DNA of 64,000 nt, from positions 186,001-250,000 of the forward strand of contig NZ_FNNI01000003.1 in the NCBI RefSeq assembly GCF_900106955.1, written 5' to 3'. The notes below the pieces were generated by a model, which was not told the origin of the DNA, searched no databases, and saw only the letters and a program-made list of their open reading frames with translations. The translations under genes and the position numbers were made by a program. The DNA is from Aidingimonas halophila (GTDB lineage Bacteria > Pseudomonadota > Gammaproteobacteria > Pseudomonadales > Halomonadaceae). Shown piece by piece: positions 37,009 to 44,538 of this stretch; within the stretch, counting starts at the first letter, position 1, and the number at the start of each line of letters is the position of its first letter.

Positions 37009-38752
37009 CAGCAACCCCCTCGTTCCGAGTCAACAAGGATAAGGGCCGATACTGGGCGCCAAGTTGCCGAGCGATAAGTGCCCCTCGCCCCCGCTTGACG
37101 GCCGACCGTTCGGTATCCACGACGATACAGTCACCCAGCGACGGCAGGCCCGCCAGGGATTGCCGGGTGCGACCGTCAGTGATGAGATAGGTCCGGACAT
37201 GCAGACCGGCATCCTGTCGACGCCACTGGCGAATCAGGCGTGCCGTCCGCAACACGGCTTCACGAATCGGCGTGCCTCCGCCACCATCCGCCGCATCGAG
37301 CCGCTCGCGCAACGCCTTGGGAGCACGGCGCCGTGGCAGAATCGGCGTGACACCGTCATTGCCGAACCCCAGGACCGCGATTTGCTCGCGAGCGGCGTAA
37401 GCCTGACGCGCCAGCCGCTCGACCAGTCCCTTGGCCCGGCCCAACAACTGCTGGCCCAAGGTGGAGGCGGAGGTATCCAGCAGCACGACATGCAGTACCG
37501 GCTGGCCGGTGCGAGCCTTGCGATAATGCAGTCGACGCCAGGGCCAGCGCCCCCGATTGGCGATCAGGGTAGCGAACCAGTCCGGCCGTTGCGTGTCACC
37601 ATGCGTCCGACGCTGCCCCGGTTGGTATCCCTTGCGCAGGCGCGAAGCAGGTGCCGATGACGTCGATGTCGTGCGGCGTCCCGCGACTATCTCCGGCCAA
37701 TCCGCAGCCGGCACGCTCAGGCTCTTCTGGGTCACCGGCGGCATGGCCCCCCACTGTCCCTGCGCTTCCGACGCGGTTGAACGGCCATTGTCATCGGCTG
37801 GCGCCTGCCTGTCGTTACCCGTGTCTTCGCCTTTCGAGGGGGGCGGCGGCATGCCGGATTGCGGCGGGGGGGGCGTGTGGTGATGGTTACGTCGATGGGC
37901 CAGAACCCAGGGCTCGACCGTGTCCAGGTCCACTTCAGCTACGGTGTTCGCGCCCCGCCAGGCGGCATGTGCCTGAGCCGCTCGATGCCACGTCACATCC
38001 GCCCGCAGGCCTTCGACACCGGCACGTTCACAGCGAGCCGCAATGTGCTCGTAGACCCAGGGTTCCGTGGCGATCTCGACCAATGCCCGCTGCGCTTGTG
38101 TAATGCGCCGGGTCAGCGCTGCCTGAGCATCCGCATACTCCTCGACATAGGCTTGCCGATCGCGATCGAACGCTTCTCTCTGCTGCACGATGGCAATCCG
38201 CTGCTGGACGCTCATCACCGCTTCCTGTTCGATACAGAGGCCAAAGCGATCGATCAGCTGGGGGCGCAGCTCTCCCTCGTCCGGGTTCATGGTACCGATC
38301 AGGCTGAAACGAGCGGAATGCGTATGGCTGATACCATCGCGCTCGACGATATTGGTGCCACTTGCCGCTACATCGAGCAGCAGGTCCACCAGGGTATCCG
38401 GCAGCAGGTTGACTTCGTCGACATACAGCACGCCGCCATCCGCCTTGGCCAGCAACCCCTCGTGAAACGTCGCTTCACGCTCGGACAGCACCCGCTGCAG
38501 ATCCAGGCTGCCGGTCAAGCGCTCTTCACTGGCCCCCAGCGGCAGCGTGACGAACGGGGGCCGATGCCCGTCGGCGTCATCGGGCAGGATTGCCGCCAAC
38601 GCCCGTGCCAGGGTGGATTTGGCGCTCCCCCGGGGACCGCTGATCAGCACACCGCCCACCCGGGGATTGATGACGTTGAGCAGCAAGGCGGTCTTGAGTG
38701 CCTCCTGGCCAACGACAGCGGCAAAGGGAAACTCATTCACGGATGTCATCAT
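37001..38752 (-). CDS. Fused ChlI/ChlD-type AAA+ and VWA chelatase subunit, probable CobN partner
   Basis: A 583-residue fusion. The AAA+ part (about 1-300) has Walker A LISGPRGSAKSTLARAL, Walker B GGVLYVDEVNLL, and LIGTMNPDEGELRPQLIDRFGL. A proline-rich linker (HHHTPPPPQSGMPPPPSK, about 304-321) leads through a basic segment to a VWA domain with the MIDAS motif LLDTSASTLG and YLITDGRTRQSL. This is the magnesium-chelatase I+D layout. Next to cobN it most likely supplies the ATPase for cobalt insertion in place of CobS/CobT. It is the first gene after the cobalamin riboswitch; two adjacent ATGs at 38752/38749 are possible. Confidence 0.9.
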   Translation of the reverse strand: MMTSVNEFPFAAVVGQEALKTALLLNVINPRVGGVLISGPRGSAKSTLARALAAILPDDADGHRPPFVTLPLGASEERLTGSLDLQRVLSEREATFHEGLLAKADGGVLYVDEVNLLPDTLVDLLLDVAASGTNIVERDGISHTHSARFSLIGTMNPDEGELRPQLIDRFGLCIEQEAVMSVQQRIAIVQQREAFDRDRQAYVEEYADAQAALTRRITQAQRALVEIATEPWVYEHIAARCERAGVEGLRADVTWHRAAQAHAAWRGANTVAEVDLDTVEPWVLAHRRNHHHTPPPPQSGMPPPPSKGEDTGNDRQAPADDNGRSTASEAQGQWGAMPPVTQKSLSVPAADWPEIVAGRRTTSTSSAPASRLRKGYQPGQRRTHGDTQRPDWFATLIANRGRWPWRRLHYRKARTGQPVLHVVLLDTSASTLGQQLLGRAKGLVERLARQAYAAREQIAVLGFGNDGVTPILPRRRAPKALRERLDAADGGGGTPIREAVLRTARLIRQWRRQDAGLHVRTYLITDGRTRQSLAGLPSLGDCIVVDTERSAVKRGRGALIARQLGAQYRPLSLLTRNEGVADG

Positions 38753-38873
38753 GGCCTCGCATCGGGCCGGGTAGAGGCGTCAGAACGGTGGCATACGATC
38801 GTCCAGCCGCCGGCCGGCCCGAACGACAGACTCGTCGGCAAGACAAGTGAGGGATCAAAAACATAAGCTATCC

Positions 38874-38890
38874 CGGTGCCCACCGCACCG
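38874..38890 (-). promoter_or_regulatory. Hairpin in the riboswitch expression region
   Basis: On the minus strand CGGTGC and GCACCG form a 6-bp stem with a 5-nt loop, 22 bases past the aptamer core. A TTTTT run follows 13 or more bases later (38861-38857), too far for a normal terminator. GGGAT/ATCCC around that run could make an alternative stem. The switching mechanism cannot be assigned from this alone. Confidence 0.3.
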
Positions 38891-38911
38891 TTACCAGATG
38901 AAACGAATCGA

Positions 38912-39105
38912 CGGGCCGGTCTCCGGGCTCAAGAGGACGTATACGTAGGCACACGACGACACCTGCACCTTCCCGGCCATGCCAGTGGTTCTCGCAGGTG
39001 ATGCTCTTATTACCGTTGCGGGGGCAGCGATGGGATTGGCTGATGCGCCGCACCATACTTCCCGATTATCTCCTGCAAACAGGAGCACCCGTCCCCAGAA
39101 ACACC
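38912..39105 (-). ncRNA. Cobalamin (AdoCbl) riboswitch
   Basis: Read on the minus strand, this leader contains the class hallmarks in order: a 5' helix with GGTGCTCC, the core GCTGCCCCCGCAACGGTAA (39028-39010), the B12-box region ACCACTGGCATGG (38989-38977), GGGAAGGTG, and the closing AGCCCGGAGACCGGCC (38929-38914). It lies about 160 bases upstream of the chelatase gene, first of the cob run. By family knowledge, adenosylcobalamin binding lowers expression of the genes behind it. Confidence 0.9.
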
Positions 39106-39198
39106 ATCCTAAAGTAATTCGCACGATAGAAGCAATCTAGGGCGTCGTCCCCATCGCTTGGTGTCCGGCGACCCCAGCGCTGGACGTCGGGAGAGGGA

Positions 39199-39241
39199 TT
39201 CATTAACATTAAGTTATATTATAACATAACACTAAATGAAT
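39199..39241. repeat. AT-rich imperfect dyad in front of the ABC importer
   Basis: ATTCATT on the left and AATGAAT on the right flank a central perfect palindrome GTTATA-T-TATAAC (39213-39225). The arms are 8 and 9 bases from the centre and also partly complementary. The whole is strongly AT-rich against a GC-rich background. Position upstream of the importer suggests a regulator-binding site; I do not recognise the regulator. Confidence 0.5.
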
Positions 39242-39347
39242 GACGCCGGTAGCAATCGAGGCATCTAGTATGGAGAATACGTTGACTCGCTCTTGTTGCA
39301 TTCATGGTTTATAGGATTTTTCAACTTATTGATATACAGGAAAATAC

Positions 39348-40364
39348 ATGAAATTCACCGGCAAGGTACTGGCAACGCTATGCTTGTTGCCCGCCGCCAA
39401 TGTCCTGGCCGACACCACGTCCTATCCGCTGACGCTGTCCAATTGCGGTCAGGAAATCAGCTTTCAATCGGCACCTGATAACATAGTCACCGTCGGTCAA
39501 TCGGCCACCGAAATTCTCTATGCCCTGGGACTGTCCGATCGCGTCACGGGGACCTCGGTCTGGTTCAATCCGGTGTTGCCGGAGTTCCGCGACGTCAATG
39601 CCGACATCGAACGAATCGCCGACAATGATCCGAGTTTCGAGGCGGTGGTCAACAAGAAGCCCGAGCTCGTCGCCGCTCAATATGAGTGGCACGTTGGCCC
39701 TTCCGGCAGCGTCGCGACCCGGGAGCAGTTTCACGACCTGGGTATCGCCACCTACATCATGCCTGCCGATTGTGATACCAAGGACAATACCACGGGCGGC
39801 GACGGGACCCGCACTGACGCTTTCTCTCCCGATTCGGTCTACAAGGGCATCACCGAGCTTGCCACGATCTTCGATGTCCAGGATGCCGGAGACGCGCTAG
39901 TGGCCGACTTCGAGGCACGCGAGAAGGAAGCCGTCGCTCGAGCGGAACGTCTCGAACTGCCGGAGGATCTGTCGGCGGTGTTCTGGTTCTCCTCTCCCGA
40001 GCAAGTTGCCGATCCCTATGTCGCCGGCCAACTCGGGGCGCCGGGCTACATGATGGATAAACTCGGCATCCGCAATGTGGTTGAATCGGACGAGGAGTGG
40101 CCCGTCGTCGGTTGGGAGACGATTGCCCGGGCCGATCCGGACATCATCGTGGTGGCCCACATGGATCGTCGTCGTTATCCGGCCGATGATGTCGAAAAAA
40201 AGCTCGAATTTCTTGAAAACGATCCAGTGGCCCGCGAAATGTCGGCGGTCAAGAACGGCAATATCATTGAAATGGACGCCCACGCGATGAGCGCCACGAT
40301 GCGTACGATCCTTGGCCTCGAAACACTGGCCGATGCCTTGTCGACCCTGTCCTTCGATCAATGA
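39348..40364 (+). CDS. Periplasmic binding protein of a FecB/BtuF-type ABC importer
   Basis: A 338-residue protein with a Sec signal (MKFTGKVLATLCLLPAANVLA, cut near residue 21) and no lipobox. The mature part is a Peripla_BP_2 fold: NIVTVGQSATEILYALGLSDRVTGTSVW, ELVAAQYEW, PVVGWETIARADPDIIVVAH and the C-terminal VKNGNIIEMDAHAMSATMRT. Relatives carry siderophores, haem or corrinoids. Its location divergent from the riboswitch-led cob genes suggests a corrinoid or cobalt complex. AGGA six bases before the ATG serves translation. The stop overlaps the permease start by 4 bases. Confidence 0.85.
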   Translation: MKFTGKVLATLCLLPAANVLADTTSYPLTLSNCGQEISFQSAPDNIVTVGQSATEILYALGLSDRVTGTSVWFNPVLPEFRDVNADIERIADNDPSFEAVVNKKPELVAAQYEWHVGPSGSVATREQFHDLGIATYIMPADCDTKDNTTGGDGTRTDAFSPDSVYKGITELATIFDVQDAGDALVADFEAREKEAVARAERLELPEDLSAVFWFSSPEQVADPYVAGQLGAPGYMMDKLGIRNVVESDEEWPVVGWETIARADPDIIVVAHMDRRRYPADDVEKKLEFLENDPVAREMSAVKNGNIIEMDAHAMSATMRTILGLETLADALSTLSFDQ

Positions 40365-41428
40365 ATACCGCCATCGCGCTACGTTTACCGGCCCGTTTTC
40401 GATGGTCCTGGGCCTGGCTGACACCACTGATTCTGTTCGTCGCCGTAATGGCCGGCACCGCCATCGGCGAGACGTCGATCCCGATGGACACGATCCTCAA
40501 GGTGTTGGCCAACCGGCTGCTTGGCACAGAGTATGCCGTCGATAACATCGATGCCGGCATCATCTGGAACTATCGACTCAGTCGTGCCATTGTCGCGGCC
40601 TGCTGCGGGGCCGGGTTGGCCCTGGCCGGCGTCGTGCTGCAGGCACTACTGCGCAACCCTCTGGCCGATCCGTTTCTGATGGGCATTTCCGCCGGCGCTT
40701 CGACCGGCGCCGTGGTGGTCACCATCGCCGGATTCGGTGCCGGCGCCCTGACACTCTCGCTCGGAGCCTTCGTCGGCGCGGGCCTGGCCTTCTGCCTTGT
40801 GGTGTTGCTCGCCCATGCCGCCAGCAGTGGCACAGGGGGCGGTCGTGGCACTCAGGCCGCGGGGGCCATTATTCTGGCCGGCATTGCCGGATCGCAACTC
40901 TTCAATGCGCTGACCGCCTTCATCATTGCCAAGTCAGCGAGTGCCGAGCAGGCGCGTGGCATCCTGTTCTGGCTCATGGGCAACCTCTCCGGGGTACGTT
41001 GGGATGATGTGCTCCAGGGAGTGCCTGCCGCATTGAGCGGGCTAGTGGTCTGTGTCTGGCACCGTCGGGCACTTGATGCCTTTACCTTCGGCGCCGACAG
41101 TGCCGCCTCGATGGGCATCGCCGTGCGGCCTGTCCGGGGTATTCTGATTTCTGTCATGGCACTGGTAACCGCTGTGATGGTCTCGATGGTCGGCGCGATC
41201 GGCTTCGTGGGTCTCGTGATTCCCCATGCCATGCGCTTTCTCGTCGGCAGTCGGCACACCCGGCTGGTACCTGCCTCGGCGCTGGCCGGCGCAGTCTTCC
41301 TGATCGGCTCGGATATCCTGTCGCGCATCCTCGTGGCCGGCCAGGTGTTGCCGATCGGCGTGGTCACGGCACTGATCGGGGCGCCGGCGTTCGCCATGAT
41401 TCTGGTTCGAGGGAAGAGGGTCCAATGA
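40361..41428 (+). CDS. FecCD/BtuC-type ABC importer permease
   Basis: A 355-residue membrane protein with about nine to ten helices. Family motifs are [43 protein letters not shown], the [16 protein letters not shown] segment, [10 protein letters not shown] and the C-terminal [22 protein letters not shown], which contacts the ATPase. It forms the channel for the preceding binding protein. It is coupled at both ends by 4-base overlaps, so binding protein, permease and ATPase are one operon. Confidence 0.9.
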   Translation: MNTAIALRLPARFRWSWAWLTPLILFVAVMAGTAIGETSIPMDTILKVLANRLLGTEYAVDNIDAGIIWNYRLSRAIVAACCGAGLALAGVVLQALLRNPLADPFLMGISAGASTGAVVVTIAGFGAGALTLSLGAFVGAGLAFCLVVLLAHAASSGTGGGRGTQAAGAIILAGIAGSQLFNALTAFIIAKSASAEQARGILFWLMGNLSGVRWDDVLQGVPAALSGLVVCVWHRRALDAFTFGADSAASMGIAVRPVRGILISVMALVTAVMVSMVGAIGFVGLVIPHAMRFLVGSRHTRLVPASALAGAVFLIGSDILSRILVAGQVLPIGVVTALIGAPAFAMILVRGKRVQ

Positions 41429-42189
41429 GACTGACTGCTGAACGTGTCGACTGGACGGTCCACGGGCACAAGTTACTGGACGACGTCAGTCTGATGGTCG
41501 CACCCGGTGAGACATTCGGTCTGATCGGTCCGAACGGCTCGGGAAAGACCACGCTGCTGCGGGTACTCGCCGGGTTGCGCAAGCCGAAAAACGGACGCGC
41601 TCTATTGGACGACGTGCCGATGAGCCGGATGCGTCAGCGTGACATCGCCCAAACCATCGCTTTCGTCGAACAACAGGCGGAGACTCTCGATCGGATAACG
41701 GTGCAACAGGCGGTGGCCCTGGGTCGAACGCCCTTCCTCTCGCCACTGCATCCCTGGTCCGACCAGGATGATGCCATCGTGTCGCGGGCCCTCGACGATG
41801 TCAGCATGCGGCATCTGGCGGATCGTCTCTGGCACACGCTGTCCGGCGGTGAACGCCAGCGCACCCATATTGCGCGTGCCTTGGCTCAGCAGCCGAGAAT
41901 CCTGCTGCTCGATGAACCCACCAATCATCTCGATATTCGTCACCAGTTATCGATCCTGCAATTGGTCAAGCAACTACCTCTGACAGTGGTGATTGCCTTG
42001 CATGACCTCAACCAGGCCATGAATTGTGACCGCATTGGTGTCATGGAGGCCGGCCGCTTGGTCGACATCGGCCCCCCCCGGCAAGTCCTGACGGTCGACA
42101 GACTGCGCCGCACTTTCGGTGTGTACGCCGATATTCTCGATGATCCCATCGATCACAGCCGGGTCATGCGTTTTCGCAACGCCGTATAA
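41425..42189 (+). CDS. FecE/BtuD-type ABC importer ATPase
   Basis: A 254-residue ATPase with Walker [20 protein letters not shown] (about 32-50), Q-loop IAFVEQQAE, signature [16 protein letters not shown], Walker [14 protein letters not shown] and switch histidine in [13 protein letters not shown]. It drives the FecB/FecC-type importer encoded just upstream. The 3' end faces the convergent degenerate cobU gene 69 bases away, with no terminator hairpin that I can see. Confidence 0.92.
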   Translation: MRLTAERVDWTVHGHKLLDDVSLMVAPGETFGLIGPNGSGKTTLLRVLAGLRKPKNGRALLDDVPMSRMRQRDIAQTIAFVEQQAETLDRITVQQAVALGRTPFLSPLHPWSDQDDAIVSRALDDVSMRHLADRLWHTLSGGERQRTHIARALAQQPRILLLDEPTNHLDIRHQLSILQLVKQLPLTVVIALHDLNQAMNCDRIGVMEAGRLVDIGPPRQVLTVDRLRRTFGVYADILDDPIDHSRVMRFRNAV

Positions 42190-42258
42190 GTGCGACATCC
42201 GATATCATGGAAAAGACGCCGGACGACGTGCGCCGCGATTCAGCCGTCCCGCAAGCGA

Positions 42259-42696
42259 TCATCCGCTTCCCTCCAGTCGTTGCATGAGTCCATGACGGAC
42301 ATACCAGACCGCCTCGCAGACAGCAACGCTATCCTGGACCAACCAGCCATTGAGATCACGCAATCGGCGTTGCGCTGGTGCCATGGGGATAATCCCCCGC
42401 CCCATCTCATCGAGGATCAGCACGACAGTCATGGCTTCATCCGTCTCTGCACGGCCCAGCGCTGACAGCAGCTCCCGCCAGCGAGCTCGAATGACCTCAT
42501 CATCGGCGACCTCTCCGATAGCCGAGTCAAGCCAATCCGCCCAGCCTGTCACGATCAAGGAATGGGTCGACCCCAGACTGTTGCGCCAGCCTTCGCTCTC
42601 CTCGCCGGAAACCAATCGATACCAGACAGCGTCGGGAAAGCGCTCGGCGACTAGGGCGCGTCGGCCAGAGCAGGCACCGCCGATGAAGAGCTGCAT
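42259..42696 (-). CDS. Degenerate CobU paralogue with altered P-loop
   Basis: A 145-residue protein. Its C-terminal half fits the CobU family well (ILDEMGRGIIPMAPAQRRLRDLNGWLVQDSVAV, compare the NE-x-G-x-GI-VP pattern). Its N-terminal half is shortened. The P-loop reads IGGACSGRRALVAERF, so the usual lysine of GGARSGKS is arginine, and the guanylate-accepting histidine region is missing. It should be inactive as a kinase alone, or work with the intact CobU nearby. The start at 42696 has GGAG seven bases upstream and lies inside the cobC reading frame (46-base overlap). Confidence 0.72.
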   Translation of the reverse strand: MQLFIGGACSGRRALVAERFPDAVWYRLVSGEESEGWRNSLGSTHSLIVTGWADWLDSAIGEVADDEVIRARWRELLSALGRAETDEAMTVVLILDEMGRGIIPMAPAQRRLRDLNGWLVQDSVAVCEAVWYVRHGLMQRLEGSG

Positions 42697-43289
42697 CGCC
42701 AATCTCCTTCACCATAATATTCGATGACGAAACACCGTCCCTGTGCCTGGCCTACCGTTCCTCCCCAGAAGTCGATTGCCTCCAGGCGTCGGCGCAGTTC
42801 CCGTATCACACCGCCATGGCTCACTGTCAGCACACGCTGGTGGTCTTGCCTTTGTGCCTCCTCGATTACATCTTTCAGCCAGTCCGAGAGACGATTCCAG
42901 AGGACCTCGGCGGACTCACCGCCGGGTGGGGCCAGCTCTCCGCGACTGTCGATCCAGGCACGATAACCGGCATCATCCTTGAGTTGATCATAGGTTCTTC
43001 CCTCGTAGTCACCGAAGTCGAGCTCACGCAATCGTGGGTCGAAGCGGGGTGTCATGGTATCCCGCCCCTCGAATACATGAGCCAGGGTCTGTCGGCAGCG
43101 ACACAGATCGCTGCAATGGACCGCGTCGATATGCTCATCAAGCAACGACTCACGTAGCCGATCCAAATCCGGCAAGGCATCAGGTATCAGCAATGGGATG
43201 TCGCGCTGCCCCTGATAACGACGTTCTCGATTCCATTGGGTCAGCCCATGACGAACCACCACCAACTCCAGACGCAGAGCAGCAGCCAT
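42651..43289 (-). CDS. cobC: Alpha-ribazole phosphatase CobC (histidine phosphatase family)
   Basis: A 212-residue phosphoglycerate-mutase-like enzyme that removes the phosphate from alpha-ribazole-5'-phosphate or adenosylcobalamin-5'-phosphate. The catalytic RHG is in LVVVRHGLTQWNRERRYQG, with LRELDFGDYEGRTYDQL and VLTVSHGGVIREL completing the site. The start follows GAGGAGGAG. Its first 49 bases overlap the end of cobS and its last 46 the start of the CobU paralogue, both out of frame. The C-terminal SSSSAVPALADAP tail looks non-conserved. It could act on other phosphoesters, but the location supports CobC. Confidence 0.88.
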   Translation of the reverse strand: MAAALRLELVVVRHGLTQWNRERRYQGQRDIPLLIPDALPDLDRLRESLLDEHIDAVHCSDLCRCRQTLAHVFEGRDTMTPRFDPRLRELDFGDYEGRTYDQLKDDAGYRAWIDSRGELAPPGGESAEVLWNRLSDWLKDVIEEAQRQDHQRVLTVSHGGVIRELRRRLEAIDFWGGTVGQAQGRCFVIEYYGEGDWRCSSSSAVPALADAP

Positions 43290-43996
43290 AGTTCTCCTCC
43301 TTCGATGGCGGCACCGACGATATCGCCATTGATACCTGTAAACAGCCTGACCATCAGCAAACCGTAAAGCCCCAGGAATCCCGACAGTGCCGCCAGCAGC
43401 CAGATACCACCGGGCTGCCAACCGAACACCAGCAGCAACGGCACCAATGCCAATGCCAGGTCATATCGAGACAGATGTTGACGCCAGGTCCAGGCCAGGC
43501 CCTCTCGTTGAGCACAGGGCGCCAGGCGTAACAGCACGAGTGCTCCGAAACGCGCCAGTGCGGGCAAGGCCACCAGCGACCAGGGACTGGCCTGGATCGC
43601 AAGCAATGACCATAACAGCATGCCTTTCCAGACCAGCAGGAACACCAGCGAGAGAATGGCGAAGCTGCCGATCTGCGAATCTTTCATGATCGCCCAGCGC
43701 TGCTCCAGGGATGCATTGCTGCCTATAGCATCGGCAACATCCATCACGCCATCCAGATGCAGCCCACCAGAGAGCCCCACCCAGAGACTGAGCAGAAGCA
43801 TCGCCAGCAGTGGGGTCGGCAATGCCTGCCCCAGGTCGGCCAGGATAGCCAGCAGAACGCCTATCAGCAGCCCCACCAACGGGTAACAGCGTAATGCCCA
43901 GCGACAGGTTACGGCATTCCAGGGACAGGCTATCGGGATGGGAAGTCGCGTCAGAAACTGCAGTGCCAATACCAGCCCATGAAGGGCATGCTTCAT
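43241..43996 (-). CDS. cobS: Adenosylcobinamide-GDP ribazoletransferase CobS (cobalamin synthase)
   Basis: A 251-residue membrane enzyme that joins the activated corrinoid to alpha-ribazole. The motif GLSGGLHLDGVMDVADAIGS is the conserved metal-binding part. KDSQIGSFAILSLVFLLV and the FTGINGDIVGAAIEGGEL region are also typical. About six or seven hydrophobic helices are visible. The ATG at 43996 has AGGAGG seven bases upstream and overlaps the cobU stop. This is the CobS/CobV synthase, not the chelatase subunit also named CobS. Confidence 0.93.
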   Translation of the reverse strand: MKHALHGLVLALQFLTRLPIPIACPWNAVTCRWALRCYPLVGLLIGVLLAILADLGQALPTPLLAMLLLSLWVGLSGGLHLDGVMDVADAIGSNASLEQRWAIMKDSQIGSFAILSLVFLLVWKGMLLWSLLAIQASPWSLVALPALARFGALVLLRLAPCAQREGLAWTWRQHLSRYDLALALVPLLLVFGWQPGGIWLLAALSGFLGLYGLLMVRLFTGINGDIVGAAIEGGELWLLLCVWSWWWFVMG

Positions 43997-44538
43997 GAAA
44001 TCGCCTCCTTGGCTGTTTTCCATTCGATGGGCAGTCCCGCTATCACTTCCTGTACGCTATCGGCCTTTCGTGCCAGAAGAGAGTGCAGCCGCTGCAGGAA
44101 CGCTAGATAGCGCCATGTCTCGCTATCTGTGGGGGGAAGACCTTCATTGAGATCGTTGGACACCACGACAAGGGCGATTCGCCGTTCTCGGGCCATATCC
44201 AGTACCCGCGTCAACATGGCTTCCCCCCCGGCATCACTGCCCCCACCGGCGTACAGCCATTGGCTGGACCAGAGAGTCAGGCAGTCCAGCAACACTGTCT
44301 CTTCTCGCTTCACTTCGGCCAACGCCGTATCGAGATACAGTGGCGCTTCCAACGTATGCCAATCATCGCCGCGTTGACGGCGATGGCGATCGATGCGCGC
44401 AGAAAGCTCAGCATCCCGCGCCTGGGCGGTGGCCAGATAGACCAGCCGTCCGCCACGTTGGGCGTGATAGGCTCTGGCCAGGGCCTCGGCATGTCGGCTC
44501 TTGCCGGAACGGGCACCACCGCTGACAAAGGCGATCAT
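43993..44538 (-). CDS. cobU: Adenosylcobinamide kinase / phosphate guanylyltransferase CobU
   Basis: A 181-residue bifunctional enzyme that phosphorylates adenosylcobinamide and transfers GMP to it. The P-loop FVSGGARSGKSRHAEALARAY is intact, as is ARIDRHRRQRGDDWHTLEAPLYL with the histidine region expected to carry GMP, and LLDCLTLWSSQWL. The C-terminal part is divergent: the usual NE-x-G-x-GIVP block reads SNDLNEGLPPTDSETWRYL. That block is preserved instead in the small paralogue downstream. Overlaps of 4 bases couple it to cobD and cobS. Confidence 0.9.
   Translation of the reverse strand: MIAFVSGGARSGKSRHAEALARAYHAQRGGRLVYLATAQARDAELSARIDRHRRQRGDDWHTLEAPLYLDTALAEVKREETVLLDCLTLWSSQWLYAGGGSDAGGEAMLTRVLDMARERRIALVVVSNDLNEGLPPTDSETWRYLAFLQRLHSLLARKADSVQEVIAGLPIEWKTAKEAIS

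Larger units (their letters stand above)
38753..39347. other. Largest intergenic region: riboswitch leader and importer promoter
   Basis: This 595-base gap separates the divergent chelatase and ABC-importer genes. Its left two thirds are the minus-strand leader with the cobalamin riboswitch and a small stem (CGGTGC at 38874-38879 with GCACCG at 38885-38890). The right third is unusually AT-rich for this genome, contains a long imperfect dyad near 39199-39241, and must hold the importer promoter. I see no convincing open reading frame in it. Confidence 0.7.

Noticed and set aside
37859-38866. 335-codon plus-strand open frame opposite the chelatase gene
   Set aside because: Antisense shadow of a clearly conserved ATPase; no motif seen.
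39106-39347. Second cobalamin riboswitch in front of the ABC importer
   Set aside because: The plus strand shows neither the GC-rich GCCCCCGCAAC core nor a B12 box. The known riboswitch points the other way.
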